Assembly (NCBI GenBank): GCA_028023455.1
Contig: JAQFVV010006215.1
Coordinates: forward strand, 12,565,473-12,629,472
DNA from: Epiperipatus broadwayi
Lineage: Eukaryota; Onychophora; Udeonychophora; Euonychophora; Peripatidae
DNA: 64,000 nt
Reading direction: 5' to 3'
Part shown: positions 1 through 11,026 of the stretch, one piece after another
Numbering within the stretch: position 1 is the first letter of the stretch
How the letters are laid out: every line of letters begins with the position of its first letter
Notes under the pieces: model-generated
The model's input: only the letters and a program-made list of their open reading frames with translations
What the model was told of the DNA's origin: nothing
Databases searched by the model: none
Translations under genes and position numbers: made by a program

Positions 1-550
1 AACTGTGTTATACCTCAATATCCATGTCTATCTCTAAATAGCTACAAAATCCACATTTTCAAGCTAATAACAGTACAATCAATAGTTGGCTGAGGTTTTT
101 TTTTTCATTACTAAGTAATGAAATATCAAAGTTTTTTAATATTAACTTCTGAAGCAAAATTTTTATAGGCCTTATTTATAATAAAAACGTTTTGTAAATT
201 TTTCTTTGAATCGCCAAGAATGGCATAATCATCAGCAGAATACCTAGGAACTAAAAAGATATAATTCTTGTTATATATAAATATTAAGATTTTCACTGGC
301 ATAGGTGTGAATATAGTTATTAGTTATGTGCAGCTTTTTGTTTTTATTCATGTAGTCCCATTGTGTCAGCTGGATCTTGCTTGCTATTGTTTGATTAGAA
401 CGGTTGGCACATTCATTATTTTTTGTTGTTGTTGTGATTGTTATTATTTGAGCAAAAGCATACTTTTAATTAAGAAATGCTCAATATGCTGTCATAAATC
501 TATATAATTTGGATTTTAAAAAATTATTTCTGTAAAAGATACTTATGTAT

Positions 551-1037
551 TAGTCCGGCAATGATGAAAGTCACCGGCATAAACAAATGTGTATATAAAG
601 ACTGAATTAAACACATTTATAATATTCTAAAAAGGTAATGAATTAATTTTGTAAGTTAATATTAGATAATATACCAATGAGAAGGTAATTAGTCAAAGTG
701 TTAATTTTGCTCATCATTTTACGATTTAAACTATGCTATATCATGAAAGAAAGCTGACATGAGTAATCAATCATCTGTCGAAAGTAACATGTACACGATA
801 TTTACTATTTATCTTTAATTCTTGCAAAGTGAGTGTGTGTAGTATTTTTTTATAATAGTAAATAATTAAAATTTGGAAACTGCCTGCTACCGAGGACAAT
901 CCCTTAGAGGTCATCATTTTTCCAAATTGATCAGTTAAGTTTGTCAGAAGCTCCCCTGTAGACATTATTTTGTGATTTCGCAAAATTGGAAACTTATTGC
1001 CATGCTAATACGAATGCGACATTTCATTGCCGGACTA
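551..1037. mobile_element. Small TIR element (MITE-like)
   Basis: The sequence TAGTCCGGCAATGA at 551-564 is repeated in inverted orientation at 1024-1037 (TCATTGCCGGACTA), bounding about 487 bp. Flanking TA dinucleotides fit Tc1/mariner-type insertion, but the exact termini are uncertain. The interior has a 70-codon minus ORF (771-983) without a recognisable transposase motif, so the element would be non-autonomous. Confidence 0.55.
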
Positions 1038-2159
1038 TTATGTAAGTAAACTATATCTTTTCAAAAGATTTTATGAACTACATTGTATTTTTTTTTTCTA
1101 TGTAAGTTTTTATGATTGGATATTTTTATGGTCATTTTCATAATTTAAATAAAAAGATAATGCTGATACTTTGAAAAGGCAAATATTTAGGTTTTTGAAT
1201 CTTACACAAGATGTATTAACTCATTTATGGATTCCATCATAAGTTTGTTTCAATATTAAGAAAATGCCCTTCCTTAATTTGCGAGTCTTTCCTAAGTTTT
1301 TTTATATTATTAGCTTTCAAGTTTATGGCTTTGGGAGCAAAATTTTTACAGCAGCTTCATATTAAAAAATTAATAACGATTCAGTTGAAACAGACTTAAT
1401 ATAGAATCTAACAGCTTTCAGAGAATCCTAGGAAAATATTTTTCAACCATAACTTGATTTTAATTTAAAAATAAATTTATTCACAATTAAAACTTACAAC
1501 AATTCTAAATATTTATATTAATTAAAAAGCAACAGTATTTACTTGCAGATAGCTTGAACTTACCATGGAAACATGAAATAATAGTAAGTGAATTACAAAT
1601 AAATAATATCTAAACAATGTCAGAGGATATTAAAGAAATTTTTAATATGATATAGTCAAGTTAGAAAACAGGAAATAGTATATTCTGAGAGGTTATTAAT
1701 CATTTGCCAAGCGTGACTCAAGAAATTCCTCATTATGTTTACAAGAATTGAATCTATTTTTAATATATATGTATGTAAGTTATCTGCGTACCTCTACATT
1801 CACATGTTTACTGTTATATTTAGAGAAAGAAATGAAAATCGTTTTAGCTATATCAAATTTTTTTCTTTAAGATTAAAATAGTAATCTTTTTTGGCAATAT
1901 ATTTTTTATTTAGAAATAATACAGAATTAATATTTTTTAATCTTCTTTTGTAAAGTGTTTAATAAACCTTGGCATGAACGGCTTCTAATATGGCTTCTAT
2001 ATGATAAAAAAAAATGTTTATGCGAAAAAGTAGTTTTTTTTTTGTTTTTTTTTTGGTCGATAGAAAAAAAAAAAACAACTTCATTAATTAATTTCTCAAG
2101 TATTGAGTTACAAAAGATGAAGAAGAAAGATGTATTCTTTTGAAATTTAAACAATTGTT

Positions 2160-2575
2160 TATAGTAATAATATGTCTTGCAGTTGATAGACAATAAACAA
2201 AAAAATACCACTAGATGGAAAAATATGGGTGATTTAGTGTGCAAATTGTGTAAGGAAGGTATAGAAAATATTAGGTATCTGTTGATTGAATGTAAAGGCT
2301 TGAAAACAGAAAGGGCACATGTAATGAAGTTATGGAAGAATAAATATGAAAAAAGTGATTATACAGAAACTGGATTATTGGTTTTTATGCTGGGTTTGGA
2401 AAAAGATTAAGGGGGATTTAGATATAAAGGCCATAGAGTTGACAAAGATTATGTTGTGGAAATGGGATGGAGCAGAATATGGGAAAACTTAGTAGCTAAC
2501 AGGTTTCTCTGGCATAATTGCTAAGAGATTCTTGACTTCGTTTAAGAAGAAGCTACAGCACATCACATCACATAT
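2160..2575 (+). mobile_element. LINE (non-LTR retrotransposon) 3' end, copy 1
   Basis: The translation reads WKNMGDLVCKLCKEGIENIR, then YLLIECKGLK and KLWKNKYEKSDYTETGLLVF. This is the Cys-rich tail found after the reverse transcriptase of several LINE clades (C-x2-C ... H-x4-C). Here the expected His is Tyr (RYLLIEC). A second copy at 13560-14190 shares the same text. The element ends in a short ACATC-type repeat near 2570, a usual LINE 3' tail. It is 5'-truncated and frame-broken (stop at 2408-2410), so inactive. Confidence 0.7.
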
Positions 2576-2830
2576 GCAATTATATTCCATTTAGCACTTG
2601 GCCTTTACGCAATGCTTCACAATAGCAAAACCATGCTGAAATTGTACAGAACTGAGTTTATTCATAATACATAATATTACAGTGTTGCATACAATATTTT
2701 AATTATAAACTTAAAATATCATTAATAAATAAATAATACAGTATTTTGTTTAATTTTCATCCAGCATCCTTGCAAGACAATCAATACTTTATGAATGACA
2801 TATCCAAAATAAAGATTTTCATTGTTAATG

Positions 2831-2983
2831 ATTCAAGCACGAGTGTGTGTGCAGTGCAACTGTTCCCAAAAGCTATTAATATAAAACAGATAACTAAAAA
2901 TAATAAACTAGCTGAGCGCTTTCAAAGGATCTTTCATAATCATAGCTTGCTAATACATTTAATGATATGCAAATATGCTAATT
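2831..2983 (+). repeat. PLE terminal inverted repeat, left
   Basis: This arm contains GCTGAGCGCTTTCAAAGGAT and TAGCTTGCTAATACATTTAA, both present as reverse complements at 3491-3647. Related termini with (GC)TAAGCGCTTTCGA occur at 6130 and 56401, beside the other PLE fragments. Confidence 0.8.
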
Positions 2984-3490
2984 CCATAAGAATAAACAGC
3001 TTAACACTCTCATCACACAGGATAAACCCAGATTATTGCTTCCATATATATCCAATTTACACAAGAAATTGCATTCCATCCTCAACAACAGATATCAGCT
3101 TTGTTTTTGAACCCTCCAAATTCTAACAATTTAATTAATAACACTAAAGACCAAACTCCACTTTTACAGACCCCCCACACAGTATATAATATTGCATGTT
3201 CCAACAAAAATTGTAAAGGCACATATTATGGGGAAAGCAGAGCATCTTTGTCCACACGATTAGCACAACATAAATATTCATACAATAGAGCTTGCAACAA
3301 TCCTTCTACCTATTCAGTTTTCTATCAGCACCAGAGCACAAGTCACCACGAGTGCATTCCAGACAATCCCACAATCATATATAGAGAAAGACATGACCTC
3401 AAAAGAAAAATCAAAGAGGCCTTATTCATCTCACGAGACAATGATGCCATAAATAGGAAGGACACGTGCTATGCTTTATCGAAGAAATGA

Positions 3491-3647
3491 AATTAGCATA
3501 TTTGCATATCATTAAATGTATTAGCAAGCTATGATTATAAAGGCAAGATCCTTTGAAAGCGCTCAGCTAGTTTATTATTTTTAGTTATCTATTTTATATT
3601 AATAGCTTTTGGGAACAGTTGTGCCGCAGACGCACTCGTGCTTGAAT
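3491..3647 (-). repeat. PLE terminal inverted repeat, right
   Basis: This is the reverse-complement partner of 2831-2983. It begins directly after the stop codon of the endonuclease frame, so it is the 3' untranslated end of the element. Confidence 0.8.
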
Positions 3648-4630
3648 ACATATATTTCCCAAAAGTAAAAAATTATTTGACTTAATTGTCAATGACTATA
3701 CAAAAACCAAAAAAAAAAAGTGTTTCCTTCAGTATAATAAACAATCAAATCATATTTTGATGATGTACAACAATCAAATATATTAATACAGTATTAAATT
3801 GGTGCATTAGTTACTGTATACTATATTTACTCAATTTTCCGGATTAAAATTCTTATGAACGTTAATTATTTGGTTTGCAACAAAAATTAAGATTATCATA
3901 TTGTAATTGAATTATCATAATTGTTATTTTGAAAAGAAAAAATGTCCGTGGATTATGCAAGTAATAATAAACTTTATATAATCAAAAATTACTAAATCAA
4001 AATTTAAAATAGCACTTAATCTATGTAAGATTTTAAAGCATCTTAAAATTTGTTTCAGAAATAGCGACTTTTATTGCTAATACATAAAAATATAGAAATG
4101 AAAAAAAAAATATTGAAAATTTCATTCAGCATAAACCTAAAAATAAATTTTAGTCATATTCTATAATTATCTACAATGTAAATATTAGCTAATGTATTTG
4201 GTCAATCAATTTTGGATTAAAATCTTTATGAGTGTTACTTGCTCTCCAATTGAAGCTATTAGTAAATGTATTTTGCAGTTTTAAAAATATCAGCATTATT
4301 TTATGCAGTTAATAATAAATTTTGTATGATGAAAATGCAATACAAACAAATTGAAAAAGATTCAGACCTTTAATATTTATTTAAATAATTTGTATCTCTA
4401 TCTTCACTAGTGATGCACTACTCGAAAAATGTCTAAGTCATGTCAAGGAAATGGCTACTACAATTAATAAAATGTGATATCTCCACAGCCAAAAAAAAAA
4501 TGCCAATGTAGCTTCTTTTTTTTTTAAGTACTGCTTATTTAAATCTGCATAGTACACATTGTTTAAAAAAAATCTATAAATATTAATTACAATATGCAAA
4601 CATAGAATGCATTAGATTTTTTTTTTTTTT

Positions 4631-4774
4631 CTTTTTTAATATGTTAAGAATTTTTATTTTTTCAAATTAACTGCACGATTATGATTGTGTAATGTACATT
4701 TTCTTTTTTAATATGTTAAGAATTTTTATTTTTTCAAATTAACTGCACGATTATGATTGTGTAATGTACATTTC
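4631..4774 (+). repeat. 72-bp tandem duplication
   Basis: Two identical-looking 72-bp units at 4631-4702 and 4703-4774, each starting CTTTTTTAATATGTTAAGAA and ending with GTAATGTACATT. The near identity implies a recent duplication. Confidence 0.85.
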
Positions 4775-5567
4775 TATAATTTGGCTACCCTTACACTATT
4801 AATTAACAAGTTTTTATGGTCACAACACAAATGTTATTAAACATTATTTTTTTTAATTTTAAATAATTCCACATAAATAAGATTATAAATTTAAAAAAAT
4901 ATTAAAACCTTAGTATGGGCTTTTTTTCACCACAAGAGTTAACAACTGAATACATCAAATTATCAACTGCAATCTTTCTCTTTCTTGACAATTTTTCTAT
5001 ATGTTTGCATAGTGAAATAACTTATTTTCTAATCGTACCAAAAAATTTTTTTTTAAAATTACAGCATATATGCTTTCAATTGGAATATCAAATCTAAAAA
5101 TGCTTTAAATCAACGAATAAGACCTTATAATATGTTGTATGAAGAGAAAACCAATGGAAGTCAATCATTCATTTTAAATTCTTTCTCTAGAAATCGTCAG
5201 TCATCAACACTTGGTGTATTCCTCAAAAAAAAAAACACAGGATCATTAAAGGATTTAAAAACTAATGATAGGTTCTTAGAATGAACAACTGACTCTGAAA
5301 ACCAAATCATGATAAATGCTGAATGAATGGATTATAAGAAAGAGCAACTTTAAACTAAATGAGATTTTTTTCTTTTTATATAGACTTAAATTGTATTAGC
5401 TTGCCTGTATACATATTTTATGTAAATATCTGCAAAATACCCATATAGCATAGTTTACATGTGCCTATATCTTATATTAAACTTTTTATTCAAACTACTA
5501 TATATACCAGGTTAAGTTGTTTGTTAGTATAATATTAACAATTTATTTATTCATAGGAACAAGCTAT

Positions 5568-5580
5568 CCCCCCCCCCCCC
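5568..5580 (+). repeat. Poly-C tract (13 C)
   Basis: An uninterrupted cytosine run in otherwise AT-rich DNA. No gene context. Confidence 0.9.
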
Positions 5581-6129
5581 AAATTAGAACCATTATTTTA
5601 TTAGAGAAAGAAAACTTCATCAAAAGATAAAAATTCATCTGAAATCTTTTTTTATTCATATTCAAAATGGACAGGAATAAATCCAATGGATAGACGATCT
5701 CTTTTCTATTCTAATGGAGAACAGAAATTCTGAGACATGGACAATGCCTAGAAATTTTTGTTTTTGTATTTTAAAAAATTCAATTTTATATAACATTATA
5801 AACTTATAAACTCAATGATTTTGTTTTTATAATCTTTTGATAATTTTTATTACATTATTGTTTGTGTTCTAATTACAATCAGTATCTTTTTTTAATTCAC
5901 AGCAAAAAGCATTCAGTTCATATGCCAAAGCCTTCAGTATTGACAAATGTTTCTGCTCAGCTATTTACTAGTACTTCAATAAAGACTGAACATAGTATCC
6001 CAATGAGTTTTGGAATATATATATTTTACTAATATGGAAATCAATTTCAGTGCTACAACAATAAGACAATATATATTAAGTGCACTGGGAAACAGCAACA
6101 AAGAAACTGAGAAGAGTAAAAATATGATG

Positions 6130-6790
6130 GCTTAGCACTTTCGAAGGCTTATTGTGTCCTCATATTCATAGCAGTATCAGAATAGGAAAATGGTGGAATA
6201 TATATATACGCAGATGGTATTCAAATTTATGTAAATTATAGTTTAGAGCGTTTATTTTTTGGAGAGGGGAAACATGATTTTTTTGCGTTTTATAGTGTTG
6301 GTGTTGTTAGTTAAAAATGATGCTTCCCTAATTTAACGTTTTGCGGTCTCTTTCTATATATTCTATTGCAGCCGACATAGGTTCAAATATGGTTGCTTTC
6401 TGATGTTCAAGGAAGATAGAACTATATTCTAGCTTGTCAGATGCTCTTTTATATAAGTTTTGATGTTGAAAAATGCAAGTGGATAGGGATGTCAAGATTC
6501 TCCATAATATGCAATGTAGGTTCAAATATGTCCTGTTGCTTTCAGGTGTTCGAAGAAAGATAGAGTTATATTCTGGCTTATCAGATGCTTTTTTATATAA
6601 GTATTGATGTGAAATGCAAGTGGACAGGAATGCCAAGATTCTCTATAGTATGTTGCTTTGCATCCAGTTTGGGGACATTTAATCTTATATACAGGGTTAT
6701 GGGTCAGTTCAGATTTGAGACTATCTTTGGAATTATTAATTAGTCTCTTGGGTGAGGGGACAGGGGGTCAGAAACTTAGCCAAAATGTTA
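6130..6790 (-). mobile_element. Penelope-like element fragment, decayed, with internal duplication
   Basis: On the minus strand the order is LINNSKDSLKSELTHNPVYK followed by IKCPQTGCKATYYRES, the start of the PLE GIY-YIG domain, then a segment (ASDKPEYNSIFL) that is duplicated (ASDKLEYSSIFL) in a tandem of about 155 bp between 6340 and 6650. It ends with RDRKTLN and a 3' terminus with AGTGCTAAGCC near 6130, like the other PLE copies. The frame is broken by shifts and stops. No reverse transcriptase remains. Confidence 0.65.
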
Positions 6791-6960
6791 GAAAAAAATC
6801 TTATTAAACGTTTTTATTAGTGTGGGATGTTTGACAGAAACCAGGGTCTATCGTCGTTGGGGGAATATGAGTTTAGTCTGTGATAGAATTGTTTGGCTTT
6901 CCTTGGTTAAGTGGTTGTATTTAAATCTGATGGAGGTTAAGTCTTGACTGTTTTTTACGA

Positions 6961-7689
6961 GGCTCCTCGTCGACATCTGAAATCACTCTAACTCAGCCAG
7001 TTTTTATATGAAAATATTCGTTAAACATGTATTGAATTCGTTTTTAAAAGTTCTGTACGATGGTGACACCTTCCGATTTATTTTAGAAGTAAAAAATAGA
7101 AAAAAAACGCATTTAAATCTAAACAAAGAAGGAACATTATTTGTGATTGGTTCTTAGCATGCTCTCAGCTGAAAAAGACATTCTGATTGGCTGGAAAGAA
7201 CAAAGAAACTGCCTGATCAAAGAAAATAAAGAAAAACGCTAAGATTTTCATTTCGAATACGATTTAAATTATTATTAAATAATATTTATGGAAATTAAAC
7301 ATAATTTTCAGAGAGAATAATAAAAAAACAAAATTATTTTCGAAAAATATTGAAGATTTTAGAACAAATATTGAAGTTGTAGTAAAAAGAAATATTTACT
7401 TTTCTATAACGTAAAAGTCGATCTTTTTGTTTACATTATAACTTTTATGTTGCCAATATTGAATATTTTAGAATAAATAAATAGCAATTTATTTTTGAAA
7501 GAACTTTCGTTTTCTTCATAACCTGAAAAATTAATTATATACTTTTTATAAACGTATCTGAGTTGAATTTAATATTATAGGCGAATATGTTTTAACAATA
7601 GGCTTTGTCTTCAGTTTGTGAGTTGGCCAATTAAAAGATTTGATTTTTATCTGATACAACCAATGATAAAATTAGCGATTAAAAGGTTA
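6961..7689 (+). repeat. Dispersed 0.73-kb repeat, copy 1
   Basis: The segment matches 55061-55791 along its whole length in the same orientation, with scattered substitutions. Both contain GATTGGTTCTTAGCA, CTGATTGGCTGGAAAGAAC and end TTAAAAGGTTAA. It has no terminal inverted repeats and no coding capacity. Four ATTGG or CCAAT boxes on either strand are conserved between copies. Confidence 0.8.
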
Positions 7690-8024
7690 AATATTGCTCT
7701 ATATTTGCTTTGCAAAATGAGTCATGTTTGCATAACAGGTGAATGCGAGACCCTTCATGAATTAACAAGTCAACGAAAATGCATTGCAGATATTTATCAA
7801 CAATTTTTTTTAAATATTTATGAAAAAAATAAAAGAATCTGGATGAATATCATAGATTATCAATTAAACATAAACAGTAATTTTAAGATATCAGCACTAA
7901 CATAGGTATCTGAACCAAATTGCAAAATCATAAATTTCTGTCATGATTGGTGATTGAATCTTTTCCAAAATGTGATAATGCACTGGATATTACAAATAAG
8001 TAATATTCTATCTAAAGGCAGTAT

Positions 8025-8970
8025 ATCTGCTTGGGACTAAGCCACCACATTGAATTTTTTAAAATACTGGCTTGAGATACAATTTTCACAATAACTTCAG
8101 TTTTAATTATTTTAGAGCTAGAAACTAAAAAAATTAAGGAAAACAATAAGCATAAAATAAATAGTGATAACTATATAAATAATAAGGAAAAAAGAAATTT
8201 TCATATTCGAAATAATTACTATTTTATTGTTTGTTCATAATTTGGAAATTAACCTTAACTAAAATTCAAATTACATCTTCAGTGATAATTTCTTTGTATT
8301 CCTCACAAAATTATCTTTCTAAACATGTATAACATGTCTTACCCGAGATAATCCGCAGCTTCACAATCTCCAAAAGAAGTCGGATATGACTTCTTCATTT
8401 TTATCTTGTACCCCAAATATTCTAAATGTCAAAGGCATCTATAAAGAAAAAGATTCATCCTAATAAAAGATAGAAAAGAAATCATCATAGCAATTGGCTT
8501 CTTGTCTATCTAAAACTAGAAATTGTAGGCTACTGTCTATATCACTGATAAAATGAGTTTCATCTCTTCATTTTATATTTTTTTGTGTACATCAGTAATG
8601 TTTATATTCTTTATGGACACCAGTGATGTTTATATTATTTATGCACACAAGTGATGTTTATATTCTTTATGCACAGAGGTGATGCTATCTTGTTATATTT
8701 ATTGTATCATATAGATATAATTTATTTGCATATAGTCCATTTGTTAACTATAGACTTGAAAATAATGTTATGAAACATATAGCAAAACCAGAGTGACTCC
8801 AAAGCATGAACAAGAATAAACAAAAACATAAACAAGAATCAGAATTTGATTATATGCTTGCATATGCGATCTTTGTATACATTTGATTATTAGTTTTATA
8901 ACTCACTAGTTGTAAACCTAAAGATATATAAATAATAAATTATTATACTTTTTGAAAATCATTATTTTTA
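8025..8970 (+). repeat. Dispersed ~0.95-kb repeat, copy 1
   Basis: The segment is matched by an inverted copy at about 41225-42275. Shared landmarks include a short open stretch ending in a GTAAG-like donor (minus strand here, near 8340), the 31-bp minisatellite and CATATAGCAAAACCAGAGTG. Family unknown. Confidence 0.7.
8584..8690 (+). repeat. 31-bp minisatellite, about 3.5 units
   Basis: Units of the form AGTGATGTTTATATTCTTTA with a TGCACA spacer recur about every 31 bp. The same array, shorter, is present in the inverted copy near 41630. Confidence 0.75.
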
Positions 8971-9446
8971 TAAAAATAAGTGGATTAGTGTAAGTAGAAG
9001 TTTAGAAAATTATGTTAGATATGAATTCTATATGAGCATAAATAAAATTAACTACAAACTAACGCACACTAATTTATATAATTTATTTGCATATAGTCCA
9101 TTTGTTAGCTATAGACTTGAAAATAATGTTATGAAACATATAGCAAAACCAGAGTGACTCCAAACCATGAACAAGAATAAACAAAAACATAAACAAGAAT
9201 CAGAATTTGATTATATGCTTGCGTATGCAATCTTTGTATACATTTGATTATTAGTTTTATAACTCATTACTTGTAAACACAAGCATATATAAATATAATT
9301 ATAAATAATAAATTATTATATTTTTGAAAATCATTATTTTTATAAAAATAAGTGGATTAGTGTAGGTAGAAGTTTAGAAAATTACGATAGATATGAATTC
9401 TATATGAGCATAAATAAATATATAACTACAAACTAACACACACTAA
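8715..9446 (+). repeat. 362-bp tandem duplication
   Basis: The stretch beginning TATAATTTATTTGCATATAG at 8715 is repeated from 9077 with few differences, including the GAACAAGAATAAACAAAAAC segment and AAATAAGTGGATTAGTGTA. Confidence 0.85.
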
Positions 9447-10907
9447 TTACAAACTAAAATTAATAAAAAAGATAATTTTTTCAAAAAATTAAAAAAAAAA
9501 TTTAAATATTATTAAAAAAATTAAAATTGTATACTTACAAATCATTACGTTGAAGCTCTATTCTAGGCCTTGTTTGTGAATAACACCGGAGAAATTTTCA
9601 CTTGCAGGCCGTAAACCATTTTTTTCTTTTATCGCTTTGTAGTAATTACAAAAATTATCAAAAAAGAAAAAAAATTAAATACTGTGGTCAATTAAAACAA
9701 TTGCCAAAAATCCAAATTTCAACTGATTTTTTTTGAGGTAAACTTTTTCTGAAAGCCACGTTATTAAACTATCAAATGCTCGTATTTTGGTCGACGTCAT
9801 GCTTATACTTTTTACGTCAGTAAAGAAAAAAACAACACATCATCCAACAAAAAGCACTCCTAGAGCTCCTACAGTGCTCATGGAGCACAAGCAGATATAC
9901 ATGACATTTCTGATATTAAGAATACGAATTAGTAAAAAATTTCCAGGACTTAAATTAAGAAATTACTAAAATAATTATACTTTGTTTTGCTGATGTGATA
10001 TTTTAAGATGCAACAATATGTCAAATAAAATATTATGCCGCAATTTAAACATTTCTTGTTTTTAACTCGATGTGTAAGCAATATTAAATATATATATTGC
10101 AGTATAAGTGCCTATAATTTTGAAAGCAATAAATTATAAGTTTGTCATGCTAATATGACTTTAAAAAAAAAAAAAAACTTGCAAAAAATGTTTCGCTATT
10201 TCTTACATTTAAATATTTACAAACTGATTTTGATTTGTCATAATTCTGTAGTATTAAAAAAAAAATTTGAGGTTGAAAAAAAATTTTCCCCCATGACAAT
10301 AAACTATAATTAACATGGAATGAAAGGTTGCTGTTTGTTATAAGTCATTAAAAAATATTTTTTTAAGAAAATTTATTTTTCCATAAGATTTACTCAACCA
10401 AAATTAAGATATATTTTCACTGCTGGTAAATATATATACATATGTTCCTTGTGTGTATATATCGATACTTCATTAAATATATATATATATAATGTATGCA
10501 ATCCCTATGAATCATTATATTGTGTTAGCATAAAATCACCAATAATAGTTGTTGTTTTTTTCATAATAATCAATATGTATAAATCAGTTAAAAAAAAAAA
10601 AAAATTTCATCAAAAATTTATATTCAAATATATTTCTTAAATTACTTTATAAGCCAAACTTGATAACCAATCAGGTTAACAGATTTAATTATTTGCAGTA
10701 ACTTATATACATACACACACAGATATATATTCAAGTATTTATATACTCACAAATATGAACTTTCTTAATATTTTAAATTTGATCATCATCACATATTACA
10801 ATTAAGTAAATCACTCAACTAAATTATTAAATTTAGTAAAACTTTTTTTTAAATACATATAAAAAGTCATAATTTTATTAAAAAAGTGAATATAATAATA
10901 ATCTTAC

Positions 10908-11026
10908 TGCAATATCATCTTGCACAAGATCCCACAATAAAGTACTTCCTTTCATACATACGTTCTCAACATCAAATTGACTAACTGGTTGACTAGTGGG
11001 TTCTTTGGATAAACTGCGATGATGAA
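10908..11026 (-). CDS. USP34: USP34 visible exon 8
   Basis: A 119-bp exon 15.2 kb downstream of exon 7, phase 1 in and phase 0 out, acceptor ATTATAATAG and donor GCA|GTAAGA. It encodes VHHRSLSKEPTSQPVSQFDV then ENVCMKGSTLLWDLVQDDIA. Vertebrate USP34 continues from the previous exon with DNVCKKGNTLLWDIVQDEDA, so both identity and phase support it. It is too short to show as a normal ORF. The next exon, expected to encode a LLCSLVCWF-like stretch, was not found to the left and presumably lies beyond position 1. Confidence 0.93.

Larger units (their letters stand above)
2831..3647 (+). mobile_element. Penelope-like element fragment with inverted terminal repeats
   Basis: The plus-strand reading frame at 3101-3490 carries a GIY-YIG-type endonuclease segment: TVYNIACSNKNC, GTYYGESRASLSTRLAQHKY and then RERHDLKRKIKEALFISRDN, ending CYALSKK. 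This follows the PLE order. A preceding frame (to 3126) contributes the region before the endonuclease (DISFVFEPSK), with a frameshift near 3110. The fragment is flanked by inverted repeats of about 155 bp, 2831-2983 and 3491-3647, more than 90% alike by eye. Such terminal repeats in inverted orientation are known in Penelope elements. The reverse transcriptase is absent, so this is a short 5'-truncated copy. Confidence 0.8.
1..10907. other. Intron downstream of USP34 exon 8 (truncated by window)
   Basis: No USP34 exon was recognised in these 10.9 kb. The stretch is AT-rich and holds a TIR element (551-1037), a LINE 3' end (2160-2575), PLE fragments (2831-3647 and 6130-6790), a 72-bp tandem duplication, a dispersed 0.73-kb repeat, a longer dispersed repeat with a 31-bp minisatellite, and a 362-bp tandem duplication. 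Poly-C (13 C) lies at 5568-5580. Short ORFs between these have no recognisable domains. Confidence 0.6.

Noticed and set aside
1927-2244. 105-codon minus ORF rich in Phe and Lys
   Set aside because: Low-complexity translation of poly-T/poly-A tracts.
8584-8690. Regular ~31-bp repeats resembling a CRISPR array
   Set aside because: Units are contiguous and diverged, without unique spacers, and the DNA is eukaryotic.
9540-9640. Minus-strand stretch with a strong donor (TTTGTAAGTAT) that resembles an exon, near CpG motifs
   Set aside because: The frames contain stops, it does not match the expected next USP34 segment, and no partner exon is visible.
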